Notes under the pieces: model-generated
The model's database searches: none
Seen by the model: only the letters and a program-made list of their open reading frames with translations
What the model was told of the DNA's origin: nothing
Made by a program: the position numbers and the translations under genes
Shown: positions 16,132 to 25,719 of the stretch, in pieces
Position numbering within the stretch: position 1 is the stretch's first letter
Layout of the letters: each line of letters starts with the position of its first letter
Assembly: GCA_963710625.1 (NCBI GenBank)
Contig: CAVQBG010000013.1
Span: 248,001 to 312,000 of the forward strand
Direction: 5' to 3'
DNA length: 64,000 bases
DNA from: Sva-07 sp963710625
GTDB taxonomy: Bacteria; Actinomycetota; Acidimicrobiia; Acidimicrobiales; Ilumatobacteraceae

Positions 16132-17252
16132 ACGATGTCGCCATCCGGCTGACCGACGTCACCAAGACGTTCGACGGCTCGTCCGGTGCGGCGGTCGAGC
16201 AACTGTCGCTCGAGATCGAGGACGGATCGATCATGGCGCTGCTCGGCCCATCGGGCTGCGGCAAGACGACGACGCTGCGGATGATCAACCGGCTGATCGA
16301 GCCGACCTCGGGGCGCATCGAGATCAACGACATCGATGTGATGAGCCAGTCGCCCCAGGAGCTCCGCCGTGGGATCGGGTACGTGATCCAGCAGGTCGGG
16401 TTGTTCCCCCACCGCACCATCAGGAGCAACATCGCCACCGTGCCCGACATGCTCGGGTGGGACAAGCGGCGCATCAACGACCGCGTCGAGGAGCTGACGA
16501 CGTTGGTCGGGCTCGAGCACGAACTCCTCGACCGGTACCCCGACGAGCTGTCGGGCGGCCAGCAGCAACGTGTCGGGGTCGCCCGAGCGTTGGCGGCCGA
16601 CCCACCGGTGCTGCTGATGGACGAACCGTTCGGTGCGGTCGACCCGATCGTGCGTGCACGTCTCCAGGACGAACTGCTCGACCTGCAGACCAAGGTCCGC
16701 AAGACGATCGTGCTCGTGACCCATGACGTCGACGAGGCCCTCCGGCTGGCCGATCGCATCGCCTTGATGAATGTGGGCGGTGTGGTCGAGCAACTCGCGA
16801 CACCCGACCAACTGATGCGGTCACCGGCCAACGAGTTCGTCGAGCGGTTCGTCGGCGACGACCGGGGTCTGCGTCGGCTCGCCCTGAACACGGTCGGCAA
16901 CCTGCCCTTCCACCAGGGCCCGATCGTGGCCCACACCGCACAACTCCCCGAGGTCGAACGGGTCCTGGCGATCGAGTCGAGCGACTGGCTGGGGGTCACG
17001 AAGGGCGAGCAGTTCGCTGGCTGGGTGACGGCCGACGAGGTGCGCACCACCATCGCCGGGGGCGGCACGCTCGACGACCTCGAACTGCGGCCGCCGGTGG
17101 CGCACGTGGAACCCTCGAACACGTTGCGGGCGGCGATGGAGCTGATCATGGTGTCGAACTCGTCGGTCGCGGTGATCGACGACGACGGCCGCTTCGGTGG
17201 CGTCGTGACCCTCGAGGACATCCGGCGGAGTCTGGCGGCGACCGACTCGTGA
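16128..17252 (+). CDS. Osmoprotectant-type ABC transporter ATPase (OpuCA/ProV-like) with CBS region
   Basis: The 374-residue ATPase has Walker A GPSGCGKTT, the Q-loop in YVIQQVGLFPHRT, signature LSGGQQQR and Walker B LLMDEPFGAVDP. Residues from about 255 form a CBS-pair-like tail (VEPSNTLRAAMELIMVSNSSVAVIDDDGRFGGVVTLEDI), which in OpuA senses ionic strength or nucleotides and gates transport. GTG 16128 overlaps the previous stop by four bases. With two permeases and a lipoprotein it forms a complete importer for a betaine-, choline- or carnitine-like compound. Confidence 0.9.
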   Translation: MNDVAIRLTDVTKTFDGSSGAAVEQLSLEIEDGSIMALLGPSGCGKTTTLRMINRLIEPTSGRIEINDIDVMSQSPQELRRGIGYVIQQVGLFPHRTIRSNIATVPDMLGWDKRRINDRVEELTTLVGLEHELLDRYPDELSGGQQQRVGVARALAADPPVLLMDEPFGAVDPIVRARLQDELLDLQTKVRKTIVLVTHDVDEALRLADRIALMNVGGVVEQLATPDQLMRSPANEFVERFVGDDRGLRRLALNTVGNLPFHQGPIVAHTAQLPEVERVLAIESSDWLGVTKGEQFAGWVTADEVRTTIAGGGTLDDLELRPPVAHVEPSNTLRAAMELIMVSNSSVAVIDDDGRFGGVVTLEDIRRSLAATDS

Positions 17253-17941
17253 GCCCGGCCGCCCTGGTCGCCGAGGCGACCAACCCGATCATCCGGTGGG
17301 AGTGGGTGGTCGAGGAGTCGGACCAGATCCGCGCCGCGATCGTCGAGCACCTGACGTTGACGGTGCTCGCGCTCGCACTCGGCATGGTGGTGTCGGCGAT
17401 CCTGACGGCGTTGATCCTCCGCTTCCGGTGGATGACCACACCGATCACGGCGACCACGAGCCTGATCTACACCCTGCCGAGCGTGGCGCTGTTCGCGCTG
17501 CTCGCCCCGGTGTTCGGCAATCTGTCGCGCTGGACCGCCGTGTTGCCGCTCGCGGCGTACACGCTCCTGATCCTCGTGACCAACACGGTGGCCGGGTTCC
17601 TCTCGGTGCCCCAGCCCGTCCGCGACGCCGCCGATGGCATGGGGATGTCACCGATACGGCGGATGTGGAGCGTGGAGCTGCCGCTCGCGGTGCCGTACAT
17701 GATGACGGGCATCCGCATCGCGGCGGTGTCGACGGTCGGGCTCGTCACCGTGGCCGCGATCATCGGCCAGGGCGGTCTCGGCCGGCTGATCTTCAGCGGG
17801 CTGCGACGCGCGTTCTGGACCCCGATGACCGTTGGGGCCTCGCTGTCGATCCTCCTGGCCCTGACGCTCGATGCCGTGCTCCTCCTGATCGCGGCGTGGC
17901 TCACGCCGTGGCAACGACGCAAGCGGGCGCCGGACTCGTGA
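17249..17941 (+). CDS. Osmoprotectant-type ABC permease (OpuCB/ProW-like), first
   Basis: The 230-residue BPD_transp_1 permease has five to six helices and the EAA-like loop RDAADGMGMSPIRRMWSVELPLAVPYMMTGIR that docks on the ATPase. A longer N-terminal soluble stretch (EWVVEESDQIRAAIVEH) precedes the first helix. It starts with GTG overlapping the ATPase stop. Pairing with the next permease gives a heterodimeric pore. Confidence 0.9.
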   Translation: MSPAALVAEATNPIIRWEWVVEESDQIRAAIVEHLTLTVLALALGMVVSAILTALILRFRWMTTPITATTSLIYTLPSVALFALLAPVFGNLSRWTAVLPLAAYTLLILVTNTVAGFLSVPQPVRDAADGMGMSPIRRMWSVELPLAVPYMMTGIRIAAVSTVGLVTVAAIIGQGGLGRLIFSGLRRAFWTPMTVGASLSILLALTLDAVLLLIAAWLTPWQRRKRAPDS

Positions 17942-18678
17942 TGGCCGTCGCGCGTCCCGGGCAGACGGCAGTGCCGCGCGACATCGGGTTCTTCGAGTGG
18001 TTCTTCGACGCGGGCACGTGGACCGGCAGCGGCGGCATCCTCGAGTCGCTGATCGACACGGTGCTCCTCTGCGCCGCCGCCACTGCCGTGGCGGCGCTGA
18101 TCGCGGTACCGATCGCCGCCGTGCTGGCCCACTACCGCAAGGCACAGGTCGCGAGCACCTGGCTGGTGAGCCTCAGCCGAGCCGTGCCGACGTTCGCGAT
18201 CGCCGCGCTGCTCGTGCCGTGGTCGCTGAGACGGGGATGGGGGTTCGAGCCGTGGCCGATCTTCATCGCGCTGTTCCTCCTCGCCGTCGTCCCGATCTAC
18301 CTCAACACCTACGTTGCGATCCGACAGGTGCCGGAGGGGTCGGTCGATGCCGCCCGGGCGCTCGGGTACGGCGAGTCGGCCGTGCTCGGCCGCATCGAGT
18401 TCGCGATGGGTGCGTCACTGATCCTCGCGGGCATCCGCGTCGCGGCGATCCAGGTGGTCGCGACCGAGCCGATCCGGGCCTTCCTCGGCGGCGACGGTCT
18501 CGGACGCTATGTTCGAGACGGGTTCGGGCAGAACAACACCACACTCGTCGTCGGGGGAATCGTCCTGATCGGCGGACTCGCCGCGATCACAGGATTGCTG
18601 TTCGTGTTCCTGGAAAGACTCGTGCTGCCGACCGGCGTACGCCGACTCGTTCGACAACAAGGAGAGAGACAACCATGA
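17941..18678 (+). CDS. Osmoprotectant-type ABC permease (OpuCD-like), second
   Basis: The 245-residue permease is a distinct paralogue of its neighbour, with coupling loop DAARALGYGESAVLGRIEFAMGASLILAGIR and about six helices. ATG 17941 shares its A with the preceding TGA (TGATG), indicating coupled translation. A GTG one codon earlier is possible. It contributes the second half of the pore. Confidence 0.9.
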   Translation: MAVARPGQTAVPRDIGFFEWFFDAGTWTGSGGILESLIDTVLLCAAATAVAALIAVPIAAVLAHYRKAQVASTWLVSLSRAVPTFAIAALLVPWSLRRGWGFEPWPIFIALFLLAVVPIYLNTYVAIRQVPEGSVDAARALGYGESAVLGRIEFAMGASLILAGIRVAAIQVVATEPIRAFLGGDGLGRYVRDGFGQNNTTLVVGGIVLIGGLAAITGLLFVFLERLVLPTGVRRLVRQQGERQP

Positions 18679-19643
18679 CCACCCACTCGAAACGGCGCAC
18701 CGTCGCCAAGCTGCTGGCACCGCTCGTGGTGTTCGGCCTGGTCGCCGCCGCCTGTGGCAGCGACGACGATTCCAGTGACAGCGGTTCCGACACGACCGAA
18801 GCATCCGGCTCGGAGTCGACCGACGCCGCCGCTCCCGACGGTCCGACGATCCGTCTGCGCGGCCAGGACTTCAGCGAGGCGATCACGATCGCCGAGGTGT
18901 ACGGCCAGTACCTCCAGGCGCAAGGCTTCGACGTCGAGATCCTCACGCCCGCCGGGTTCCGAACCGAGGCGCTCGACGGCATCGAGAACGGTGACCTCGA
19001 CCTGATCGTCGACTACATCGGTGGCACCCAGGCTGCCTTGGCCCCGGATGCACCCCCGAGCGCGGACCCCGAGGAGATCGTCGACGTGATCCGTCCCGCC
19101 GTCGAAGAGATCGGTGGCGTCCTGCTCGACTACTCCCCCGCGGTGGACGGCGACGCGTTCGTCGTCCGTGGTGACTCCGAGGCCACCACGATCTCCGACG
19201 TCGCCGGGCTCGACTACGTGCTCGGTGCGTCGTCGCAGTGCCCCGAGCGGCCGCAGTGCCTGATCGGCCTCGAGGACCCGGAGATCTACGGCATCACGTT
19301 CGCCGACTTCGTGACGCTCGAGTTCGGCCCACTGCTCGGCGAGGCGCTGTCGAGCAACGAGGTCGACGCCGTCATCTGGAACACGACCGCGCCGCAGATC
19401 ACCGCTGAGGGCTTCAAGGTGCTCGAGGACGACCAGGGCCTGTTCCCGGCACAGAACATCGCGCCGATCGTCAGCACGGCCGTCTTGGACGCTTACGGCC
19501 CCGCTCTCGCCGGCCCCCTCGACGATCTCAGTGCACTGATCACCACCGACGACCTGCTGGCCTGGAACACGCAGACCGACATCGAACTCCGCGAGTCCGA
19601 CGCGGTCGCCACCGAATGGCTGCAGTCAAAGGGCCTCATCTGA
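18675..19643 (+). CDS. Glycine-betaine/choline-type substrate-binding lipoprotein (OpuAC family), first
   Basis: The 322-residue protein has a lipoprotein signal (LVVFGLVAAAC), a low-complexity Ser/Asp/Thr linker and an OpuAC-type bilobed domain (TIRLRGQDFSEAITIAEVYGQYLQAQGFDVEIL, DGIENGDLDLIVDYIGGTQAAL). Proteins of this branch bind quaternary ammonium compounds in an aromatic cage. This one has few tryptophans (NTTAPQ, WNTQTD, EWLQSK), so the ligand may differ. It is the last gene of the eight-gene operon and overlaps the permease by four bases. Confidence 0.88.
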   Translation: MTTHSKRRTVAKLLAPLVVFGLVAAACGSDDDSSDSGSDTTEASGSESTDAAAPDGPTIRLRGQDFSEAITIAEVYGQYLQAQGFDVEILTPAGFRTEALDGIENGDLDLIVDYIGGTQAALAPDAPPSADPEEIVDVIRPAVEEIGGVLLDYSPAVDGDAFVVRGDSEATTISDVAGLDYVLGASSQCPERPQCLIGLEDPEIYGITFADFVTLEFGPLLGEALSSNEVDAVIWNTTAPQITAEGFKVLEDDQGLFPAQNIAPIVSTAVLDAYGPALAGPLDDLSALITTDDLLAWNTQTDIELRESDAVATEWLQSKGLI

Positions 19644-19662
19644 CCAAGCGTTACGCCAGGGG

Positions 19663-20712
<1,050 letters not shown>

Positions 20713-20715
20713 CGG

Positions 20716-21348
20716 TCAGGCGACGAGCCCGGCCCGCCGAAGCGCGTCGGTGCGGTGCGGTTCGACCAACACCGCCGCCAGCGCGAGTTCGAGGCCGAGT
20801 TCGGCGTTCGCTCGATGGGTGTCCCAGTCGATCGTCCCGTGCGCCCACCGTTCGAGGCCACGCATCCACTGCACGAACACGTGCCGTGCGAGGCGATCGG
20901 TGTCGCAGTCGACGAAGAACATGCCGGCGGCGCGGGCCTTGGCCAGGTCGATCTCGATCGCCGCGATGATGCGGTCACCGACCGCACCCATTCGCTGCGA
21001 GCCGGGGCTCGCACCGATCGTGGCCAGCACCGGTCGCCAGACGTGGTCGGCAGAGCCGATCGTGTGGTCGAGCGCTCCGAGCAGCACGCGTGTGCCGTCG
21101 ACGGGCTCGGCGGCGGGCTGCTCGTCGAGGGAGAGCTCGAGTTCGTCGAGGCCATGGCCGACGAATGCGACGAGGACTCCGTTGCGATCGTCGAACTGGT
21201 TGTAGAGGGTGGCGACGGCGACGTTGGCCCGCTCGGCGAGCTTGCGCATCGTGAGCCCGTCGAGACCGTCGGCGGCGATGATGTCACCGACCGCCCGCAG
21301 GATCTCCGAGCGCGTTCGTTGCTGTCGCGTCTCCCACCCCTGGCTCAT
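20716..21348 (-). CDS. TetR-family transcriptional regulator
   Basis: The 210-residue regulator has a canonical N-terminal helix-turn-helix (RSEILRAVGDIIAADGLDGLTMRKLAERANVAVATLYNQFDDRNGVL). The C-terminal ligand domain is divergent, with an acidic stretch and several Trp (FVQWMRGLERWAHGTIDWDTH). The start ATG is the third of three in a 17-base tandem repeat; the first two open six-codon frames that end by overlapping the next ATG. It lies divergent from an F420-type oxidoreductase and upstream of the deacetylase, so either may be a target. Confidence 0.88.
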   Translation of the reverse strand: MSQGWETRQQRTRSEILRAVGDIIAADGLDGLTMRKLAERANVAVATLYNQFDDRNGVLVAFVGHGLDELELSLDEQPAAEPVDGTRVLLGALDHTIGSADHVWRPVLATIGASPGSQRMGAVGDRIIAAIEIDLAKARAAGMFFVDCDTDRLARHVFVQWMRGLERWAHGTIDWDTHRANAELGLELALAAVLVEPHRTDALRRAGLVA

Positions 21349-21386
21349 GGTGTCCCCCGGCTCATCGTGTCCCCCGGCTCATGGTG
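21342..21386 (-). repeat. 17-base tandem repeat creating chained mini-frames before tetR
   Basis: Two full copies and a partial third of a 17-base unit (GGCTCATSGTGTCCCCC on the plus strand) cover the tetR start. Each copy supplies an ATG with a GGGGGA purine run before the next one. Because 17 is not a multiple of three, the two upstream ATGs read Met-Ser-Arg-Gly-Thr-Arg/Pro and stop at a TGA overlapping the following ATG. Confidence 0.75.
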
Positions 21387-21447
21387 CAGCCGAGCTTACG
21401 ACGCGGCGGCGCTTGACAGCGCGCCGGGCGGGTGGTCTCATCCGTAC

Positions 21448-22425
21448 ATGACCCGCCTCGGCTACCAGATCCCGAACTTCACCTACCCCGGCGTCGGCCC
21501 GGCCGAGCTGTTCGACGCCGTCGCTGCGCAGGCCCGCGAGGCCGACACGTCGGGTTTCGACACCGTGTTGGTGATGGACCACTTCTACCAACTCCCGATG
21601 CTCGGTGAGCCCGACCAGTACATGCTCGAGTGCTACTCGTTGCTGTCGGCCCTCGCCAGGGAGACCTCGACGGTGCGCCTGAGCGCGTTGGTGACCGGCA
21701 ACACGTATCGCAACCCGGCGGTGCTCGCGAAGATCGTCACCACGCTCGACATCGTGTCGGGGGGCCGCGCCCAGCTCGGCATCGGTGCCGGCTGGTTCGA
21801 GCTGGAGCACGATGCGTTCGGCATCGAGTTCGGCACGTTCACCGACCGCTTCGAGAGGCTGGAGGAGGCGCTCCAGATCATCATCCCGATGTTGCGCGGC
21901 GAGCGCCCCAGCCTCGATGGCGAGCGGTACACGGCACGCGACGCCATCAACGAACCGCCAGCGGTTGCACGGATCCCGGTGATGATCGGTGGCGGCGGCG
22001 AACGCAAGACCCTGCGCATGGTGGCGCAGTACGCGGACGAGTCGAACATCATCTGCCCGCCCGCCGACGTGCAGCGCAAGCTCGATGCCCTCGGCGAGCA
22101 CTGCGACCGGCTCGGACGCGACCGATCGGAGATCACCGTGTCGTGGCAGAAGACCGCCTGCATCGCTCCGACGGCGGAGGAGGCGAAGGCCGACCTCGTC
22201 GCCTACTTCGGCCGCCGCGGGCTCGATCTGGCATCGATGTCCGACGACGAGCAGGCGGTGTGGCTCGGCAACTTCATCTGGGGCGACCCGGACACCGTCG
22301 GGGAGACGTTCGCCGAGATGCTCGTGCCCGGCATCGACGGCTTCACCGTCAACATGCCCGCCAACGGCCACGTCGACGGCCGTGTCGCACTCCTCGGCCA
22401 CACCCTCTCCCCGCTGATCGCCTGA
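21448..22425 (+). CDS. Luciferase-like (LLM class) F420-dependent oxidoreductase, second
   Basis: The 325-residue protein is a TIM-barrel LLM-class enzyme with FDTVLVMDHFYQLP, LSALVTGNTYRNPAVLAKIVTTLDIVSGGRAQLGIGAGWFELEH and IPVMIGGGGERKTLRMVAQYADESN, the last being a typical F420/FMN phosphate-binding region. It is not closely similar to the other LLM enzyme in this window. It is divergent from tetR across about 100 bases, so TetR control is plausible. The long in-frame extension upstream is only the antisense of tetR and the deacetylase gene and was not used. Confidence 0.87.
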   Translation: MTRLGYQIPNFTYPGVGPAELFDAVAAQAREADTSGFDTVLVMDHFYQLPMLGEPDQYMLECYSLLSALARETSTVRLSALVTGNTYRNPAVLAKIVTTLDIVSGGRAQLGIGAGWFELEHDAFGIEFGTFTDRFERLEEALQIIIPMLRGERPSLDGERYTARDAINEPPAVARIPVMIGGGGERKTLRMVAQYADESNIICPPADVQRKLDALGEHCDRLGRDRSEITVSWQKTACIAPTAEEAKADLVAYFGRRGLDLASMSDDEQAVWLGNFIWGDPDTVGETFAEMLVPGIDGFTVNMPANGHVDGRVALLGHTLSPLIA

Positions 22426-22460
22426 CGATTGCAGCAGGGGACAAACCCCTGGTGCAATCG
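22426..22460. terminator. 35-base hairpin filling the gap between convergent genes
   Basis: CGATTGCA pairs with TGCAATCG and CAGGGG with CCCCTG, with a single G-G mismatch between the two stems and an ACAAA loop. The structure begins after one stop codon and ends at the other, so it occupies the whole gap. It is a strong candidate for a bidirectional terminator. Confidence 0.75.
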
Positions 22461-24173
22461 CTACTCGGCGAGGGCGAGTTCCTCGTTGAGGTACTCGTCT
22501 CGGCACTTGGCGCGCTGCAGCTTGCCGCTCGACGTCTTGGGAAGCGTTCCCGGCGTCACGAGCATCACGTCCCGCGGCGGGAGACCGCACACCTCCAGCG
22601 TCCGGTGGTGGATCCGATCCCGGATCTCGTCGAGGCCGCCCGACGTGTCGCTCACTCGCACCTCGGCCACCACGACCACGCTCTCCTTGCCCTTGTAGCC
22701 CTCCATGCCGAACGCGATGACGTTGCCGGCGCGCACGCCGTCGAGCGGTCCGACCGCTCGTTCGATGTCCTCCGGGAAGACGTTGCGCCCACCGACGATG
22801 ATCACGTCCTTGATCCGGCCGCACAGTACGAGTTCGCCGTCGAGGATGTAGGCGAGGTCGCCGGTGCACAGCCACCCCTCGTGGAAGAGCGCAGCGGTGG
22901 CATCGGGCCGCTTGTAGTAGCCGGGGGTCACCGAGGTGCCGCGGAGCAGCAGCTCGCCGACGTGGCGTTCGGGCAGCTCCTCGAAGGTCTCGGGGTCGAC
23001 CACCTTCATCTCGAGGCCGGGCACCGGCTTGCCCAGCAGCGGGAGTTGGCGAGCGGTGAGGCCGAGTTCGTCCTCGTCGTGGATCACGACCGGCTTTGCG
23101 ACCCGCTGCGTCTCGAGCACGATGCGATCGACGGTGTCGGTGACCAGACCACGTCGACGGGGCGGGAACGTGCCACCGATCGCCACTTCGGCCATCCCGA
23201 ACGCGGGGAACATGCCGCCGGCGGTGAACCCGAATCGCGACGCCTCGGCCACGAACGCGTCGACCGCCTTCGGATCGACCGGCTCCGCGCCCGACAACGC
23301 CACGGTCAGACGTGACAAGTCGAGGTCCTTCATCCGCTTGAGCGCACGGGTGGCGAGCACCCACGAGAAGTTCGGGCCCGCCGTCGCCGTCGCCCCGTAG
23401 TCGGACAACCACTGCATCCAGTTGCCGGGGTGGGCGAGGAAGTCCTGCGGGGCGGCCTGCACCAGGTCGACGCCCTTCGTCATCGGCAGCGCGAGGAACC
23501 CGACGAGCCCCATGTCGTGGTACAGCGGGAGCCACGACACCATCGCGTCGTCGCGGTTCAGCTCGGCGGCCTCCGCGCAGGCATCGATGTTCGCGCTCAA
23601 CACCCGGTCGGGGATCATCACGCCCTTGGGCTCGCTGGTCGACCCGCTCGTGTACTGCAGGATCACGAGGCGCTCGGGATCGTGCGTCGGGATCTCCAAC
23701 GCATCACCGGTCGGCACGTTCGGCGCTCCGGGCATGATCGCCTTCATCCGCATGATCGGCGGATCACCCTCGGCGGCCACGTAGAAGTCGGCGAGCAGCT
23801 CGTCGATCAGCAGCAGCTTCGCGTCACCATGGAGGATCCGGCCACGGGTGCTGTCGATGAACACGTCGAGCGAACCCATCCGCATCGGCAACGGCAGCAC
23901 CATCGATGCGAGGCCGGCCAGCCAACAACCCCGGATGATCGTGATCAGCTCGCGGCTCGTCGGCCCGAGAATCGCGACGTGGTCGCCGGGTACCAGCCCG
24001 CGTGCCTGCAAGGCTGCAGCGACCGCTCGGGCGTCGTCGTGGATCTCGCACCAGCTCACCTGCTGCGGGCCGGTCTCCGTCGTCATCGACGCCCCCACGA
24101 AGGTGACGCCCGTGCCCGAGTCGGCAGCGAGTTCGAGCCGCTCGATGGTCGACAGCGGTTGGTTGTCGCTCAT
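22461..24173 (-). CDS. Fatty-acyl-AMP ligase / long-chain acyl-CoA synthetase-like enzyme
   Basis: The 570-residue ANL-superfamily enzyme activates a carboxylic acid as its acyl-AMP. Visible motifs are the P-loop YTSGSTSEPKG, SWLPLYHDMGLVG typical of FAAL-type enzymes, FGMAEVAIGG, the adenylate motif GWLCTGDLAYILDGELVLCGRIKDVIIVGGRNVFPEDIE, and the C-terminal lysine in PKTSSGKLQRAKCRDEY. The motif set is nearer to fatty-acyl-AMP ligases feeding polyketide or acyl-carrier proteins than to beta-oxidation FadD. No carrier protein or PKS is nearby. TAGCGT lies seven bases before the ATG. Confidence 0.87.
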   Translation of the reverse strand: MSDNQPLSTIERLELAADSGTGVTFVGASMTTETGPQQVSWCEIHDDARAVAAALQARGLVPGDHVAILGPTSRELITIIRGCWLAGLASMVLPLPMRMGSLDVFIDSTRGRILHGDAKLLLIDELLADFYVAAEGDPPIMRMKAIMPGAPNVPTGDALEIPTHDPERLVILQYTSGSTSEPKGVMIPDRVLSANIDACAEAAELNRDDAMVSWLPLYHDMGLVGFLALPMTKGVDLVQAAPQDFLAHPGNWMQWLSDYGATATAGPNFSWVLATRALKRMKDLDLSRLTVALSGAEPVDPKAVDAFVAEASRFGFTAGGMFPAFGMAEVAIGGTFPPRRRGLVTDTVDRIVLETQRVAKPVVIHDEDELGLTARQLPLLGKPVPGLEMKVVDPETFEELPERHVGELLLRGTSVTPGYYKRPDATAALFHEGWLCTGDLAYILDGELVLCGRIKDVIIVGGRNVFPEDIERAVGPLDGVRAGNVIAFGMEGYKGKESVVVVAEVRVSDTSGGLDEIRDRIHHRTLEVCGLPPRDVMLVTPGTLPKTSSGKLQRAKCRDEYLNEELALAE

Positions 24174-24180
24174 CCCTGCG

Positions 24181-24186
24181 ACGCTA
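24181..24186 (-). promoter_or_regulatory. Candidate -10 element for leaderless acyl-AMP ligase transcript
   Basis: On the minus strand TAGCGT is followed by seven bases and the ATG, with no Shine-Dalgarno. The arrangement is identical in sequence and spacing to those at the thioredoxin gene and the first F420-type oxidoreductase. Confidence 0.5.
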
Positions 24187-24200
24187 GTCGGCGAACCCCG

Positions 24201-24521
24201 CTACTGGCTGCCGTCGAGTCGGTCGGGCAGATGCGTGGTGCGGCCGCCCCGGACCCGCACCACCGGCGGATCGCACACGTGACAGCCGTATTCGACGTGG
24301 ATCCCCTGGATCGACATCTGGCTCCCTCGCGACTTCTCCAGGATCACCTGCGGCCGGTGGTACAGGTCGTCGCTCCCACAGGTCGGGCACCGAGGTCGAG
24401 GGTCGCGTGCCCACTCGACCTTGCAGGCGACGCAGGTCAGTCGGATCTGTCCGTCGTCGAGCGGCGACCCGCTCACGTCGTCATCGGTGCCGCACGACGG
24501 ACACACGATCTCCAACGCCAT
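24201..24521 (-). CDS. Small zinc-ribbon protein, unknown function
   Basis: The 106-residue protein contains four cysteine pairs (CPSC, CVAC, CPTC and CHVC), enough for two zinc ribbons. A first ribbon (residues 1-35) reads like a generic transcription-factor-type zinc finger, and the second begins at PRCPTCGSDDL. The C-terminal 20 residues are basic. It might bind nucleic acid or act in a complex. No close functional assignment is possible. TAGGGT lies six bases before the ATG, suggesting independent leaderless expression. Confidence 0.7.
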   Translation of the reverse strand: MALEIVCPSCGTDDDVSGSPLDDGQIRLTCVACKVEWARDPRPRCPTCGSDDLYHRPQVILEKSRGSQMSIQGIHVEYGCHVCDPPVVRVRGGRTTHLPDRLDGSQ

Positions 24522-24527
24522 CCATGC

Positions 24528-24533
24528 ACCCTA
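24528..24533 (-). promoter_or_regulatory. Candidate -10 element for the zinc-ribbon gene
   Basis: TAGGGT on the minus strand ends six bases before the ATG. A terminator-like hairpin of the upstream importer operon lies about 20 bases further upstream, so this gene seems to have its own promoter. Confidence 0.45.
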
Positions 24534-24551
24534 GGAGATGATCCCGGACGC

Positions 24552-24592
24552 GACGAGGGGACGGGCAGCCGCAGCCACCCGCCCCCCTCGTC
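24552..24592 (-). terminator. Long GC hairpin downstream of the second osmoprotectant operon
   Basis: GACGAGGGG pairs perfectly with CCCCTCGTC, enclosing a further GC-rich partly paired region. It lies about 45 bases after the binding-protein stop on the minus strand. There is no T tract, as is common in GC-rich actinobacteria. Confidence 0.7.
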
Positions 24593-24634
24593 CGAGGTGT
24601 CACATCACCTGTCAGTCCCGCGATGTCATGGTGA

Positions 24635-25690
24635 TCAGAGGAGACCCTGCTCGGTGAGGTATGCCACCGCAACGTCGCGGGGGTCTTCGCCGTCGGCGGA
24701 GACCTGGCGCTGCAGCTCGGCAATCGTGTCGTTGTCGAGACCCGCGAGGATCGTGTCCGCAAGCGCCTCGAAGGCCTCAGGGGCCTGCTGGTACACGCTG
24801 TCGGGCATCGTCAGCGACACGTTGTAGAGGATCATGACACCCGGGTCCTCGACGACGTCGAGGCCCAGCGCCGGGATGCGGCCGTCGGTGGTGAAGATCT
24901 CACCGAAGGTGCAATTGCCGCTGGCGGTCTCGTCGTAGATCACGCCGGTCTCCAGAATCTCCTGCTGGTCAGCGGGGATCGTGAGCCCAGTGGCTTCCTC
25001 GAGCAGCACGAGGCCGTCGGGGCGGTTCGGGAACTCGGTCTCCATGCAGACGGTGGCGTCAGGGTTGTCGTTGACGTACTCCATCATGGCCTGCAGGTCG
25101 CCGCCGGCTGCGGGCGAGTCACCGGCGGTGGCGAAACCGTACGTGTTGTTGAACGGCGACACGCCGAGCCAACGGATGTCGTTCTCGGCGAGGTCCATCG
25201 CGCAGACACCGTTGGTCAATTCGACCGGGTCGAAGCTGGGGTCTTCCTGCGCGAGGTGCACGGTCCAGCCGGTGCCGTTGTACTCCCAGTACGTGTCGAT
25301 CTCACCGGCGAGCAGCGCGTCGCGGTTGACCACGGTGCCACCGAGGTTGGTCGAGTCGGTGACGTTGGCGCCGCCAGCTTCCAGGGCGACGACCGCAAGC
25401 TCGCCGAGCACGAACTGCTCGACGAAGTCCTTCGAGCCGACGTTGATGTCGAGACCGCTGAAGTCGAGTTCGGTCAGTGAAGCCACCGAGTTGTCTTCGT
25501 CTCCGGCGGTCTCGCACTCGGCGGTCGCCATGTCGCCGTCGCCGGCTTCGGTGCTGTCGGAAGCTTCGGTGGTGGCAGCACCATCGTCTCCCCCGTCGCT
25601 GCTGTCGTCATCGCTCCCGCATGCGCCGGCCACGAGGGCCACGGCGGCGAGTCCAGCGGCGAACCGCATCGTCTGTCGCTTGATTCTCAT
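24635..25690 (-). CDS. Glycine-betaine/choline-type substrate-binding lipoprotein (OpuAC family), second
   Basis: The roughly 351-residue lipoprotein has signal RFAAGLAAVALVAGAC and an acidic Ser/Asp/Thr linker. Its OpuAC domain (DINVGSKDFVEQFVLGELAVVALEAGGANV, REALLAGEIDTYWEYNGTGW-like region, AENDIRWLGVSPFNNTYGF) carries more aromatic residues than the first importer's protein, closer to classical betaine binders. ATG 25690 is chosen because AAGGAGA lies about ten bases before it; an in-frame ATG nine codons upstream would include that Shine-Dalgarno in coding sequence. It is separated from its permease by 97 bases containing a short tandem repeat. Confidence 0.88.
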   Translation of the reverse strand: MRIKRQTMRFAAGLAAVALVAGACGSDDDSSDGGDDGAATTEASDSTEAGDGDMATAECETAGDEDNSVASLTELDFSGLDINVGSKDFVEQFVLGELAVVALEAGGANVTDSTNLGGTVVNRDALLAGEIDTYWEYNGTGWTVHLAQEDPSFDPVELTNGVCAMDLAENDIRWLGVSPFNNTYGFATAGDSPAAGGDLQAMMEYVNDNPDATVCMETEFPNRPDGLVLLEEATGLTIPADQQEILETGVIYDETASGNCTFGEIFTTDGRIPALGLDVVEDPGVMILYNVSLTMPDSVYQQAPEAFEALADTILAGLDNDTIAELQRQVSADGEDPRDVAVAYLTEQGLL

Positions 25691-25719
25691 CAGTGTTTTC
25701 TCCTTGTTGGTGTTCACGA

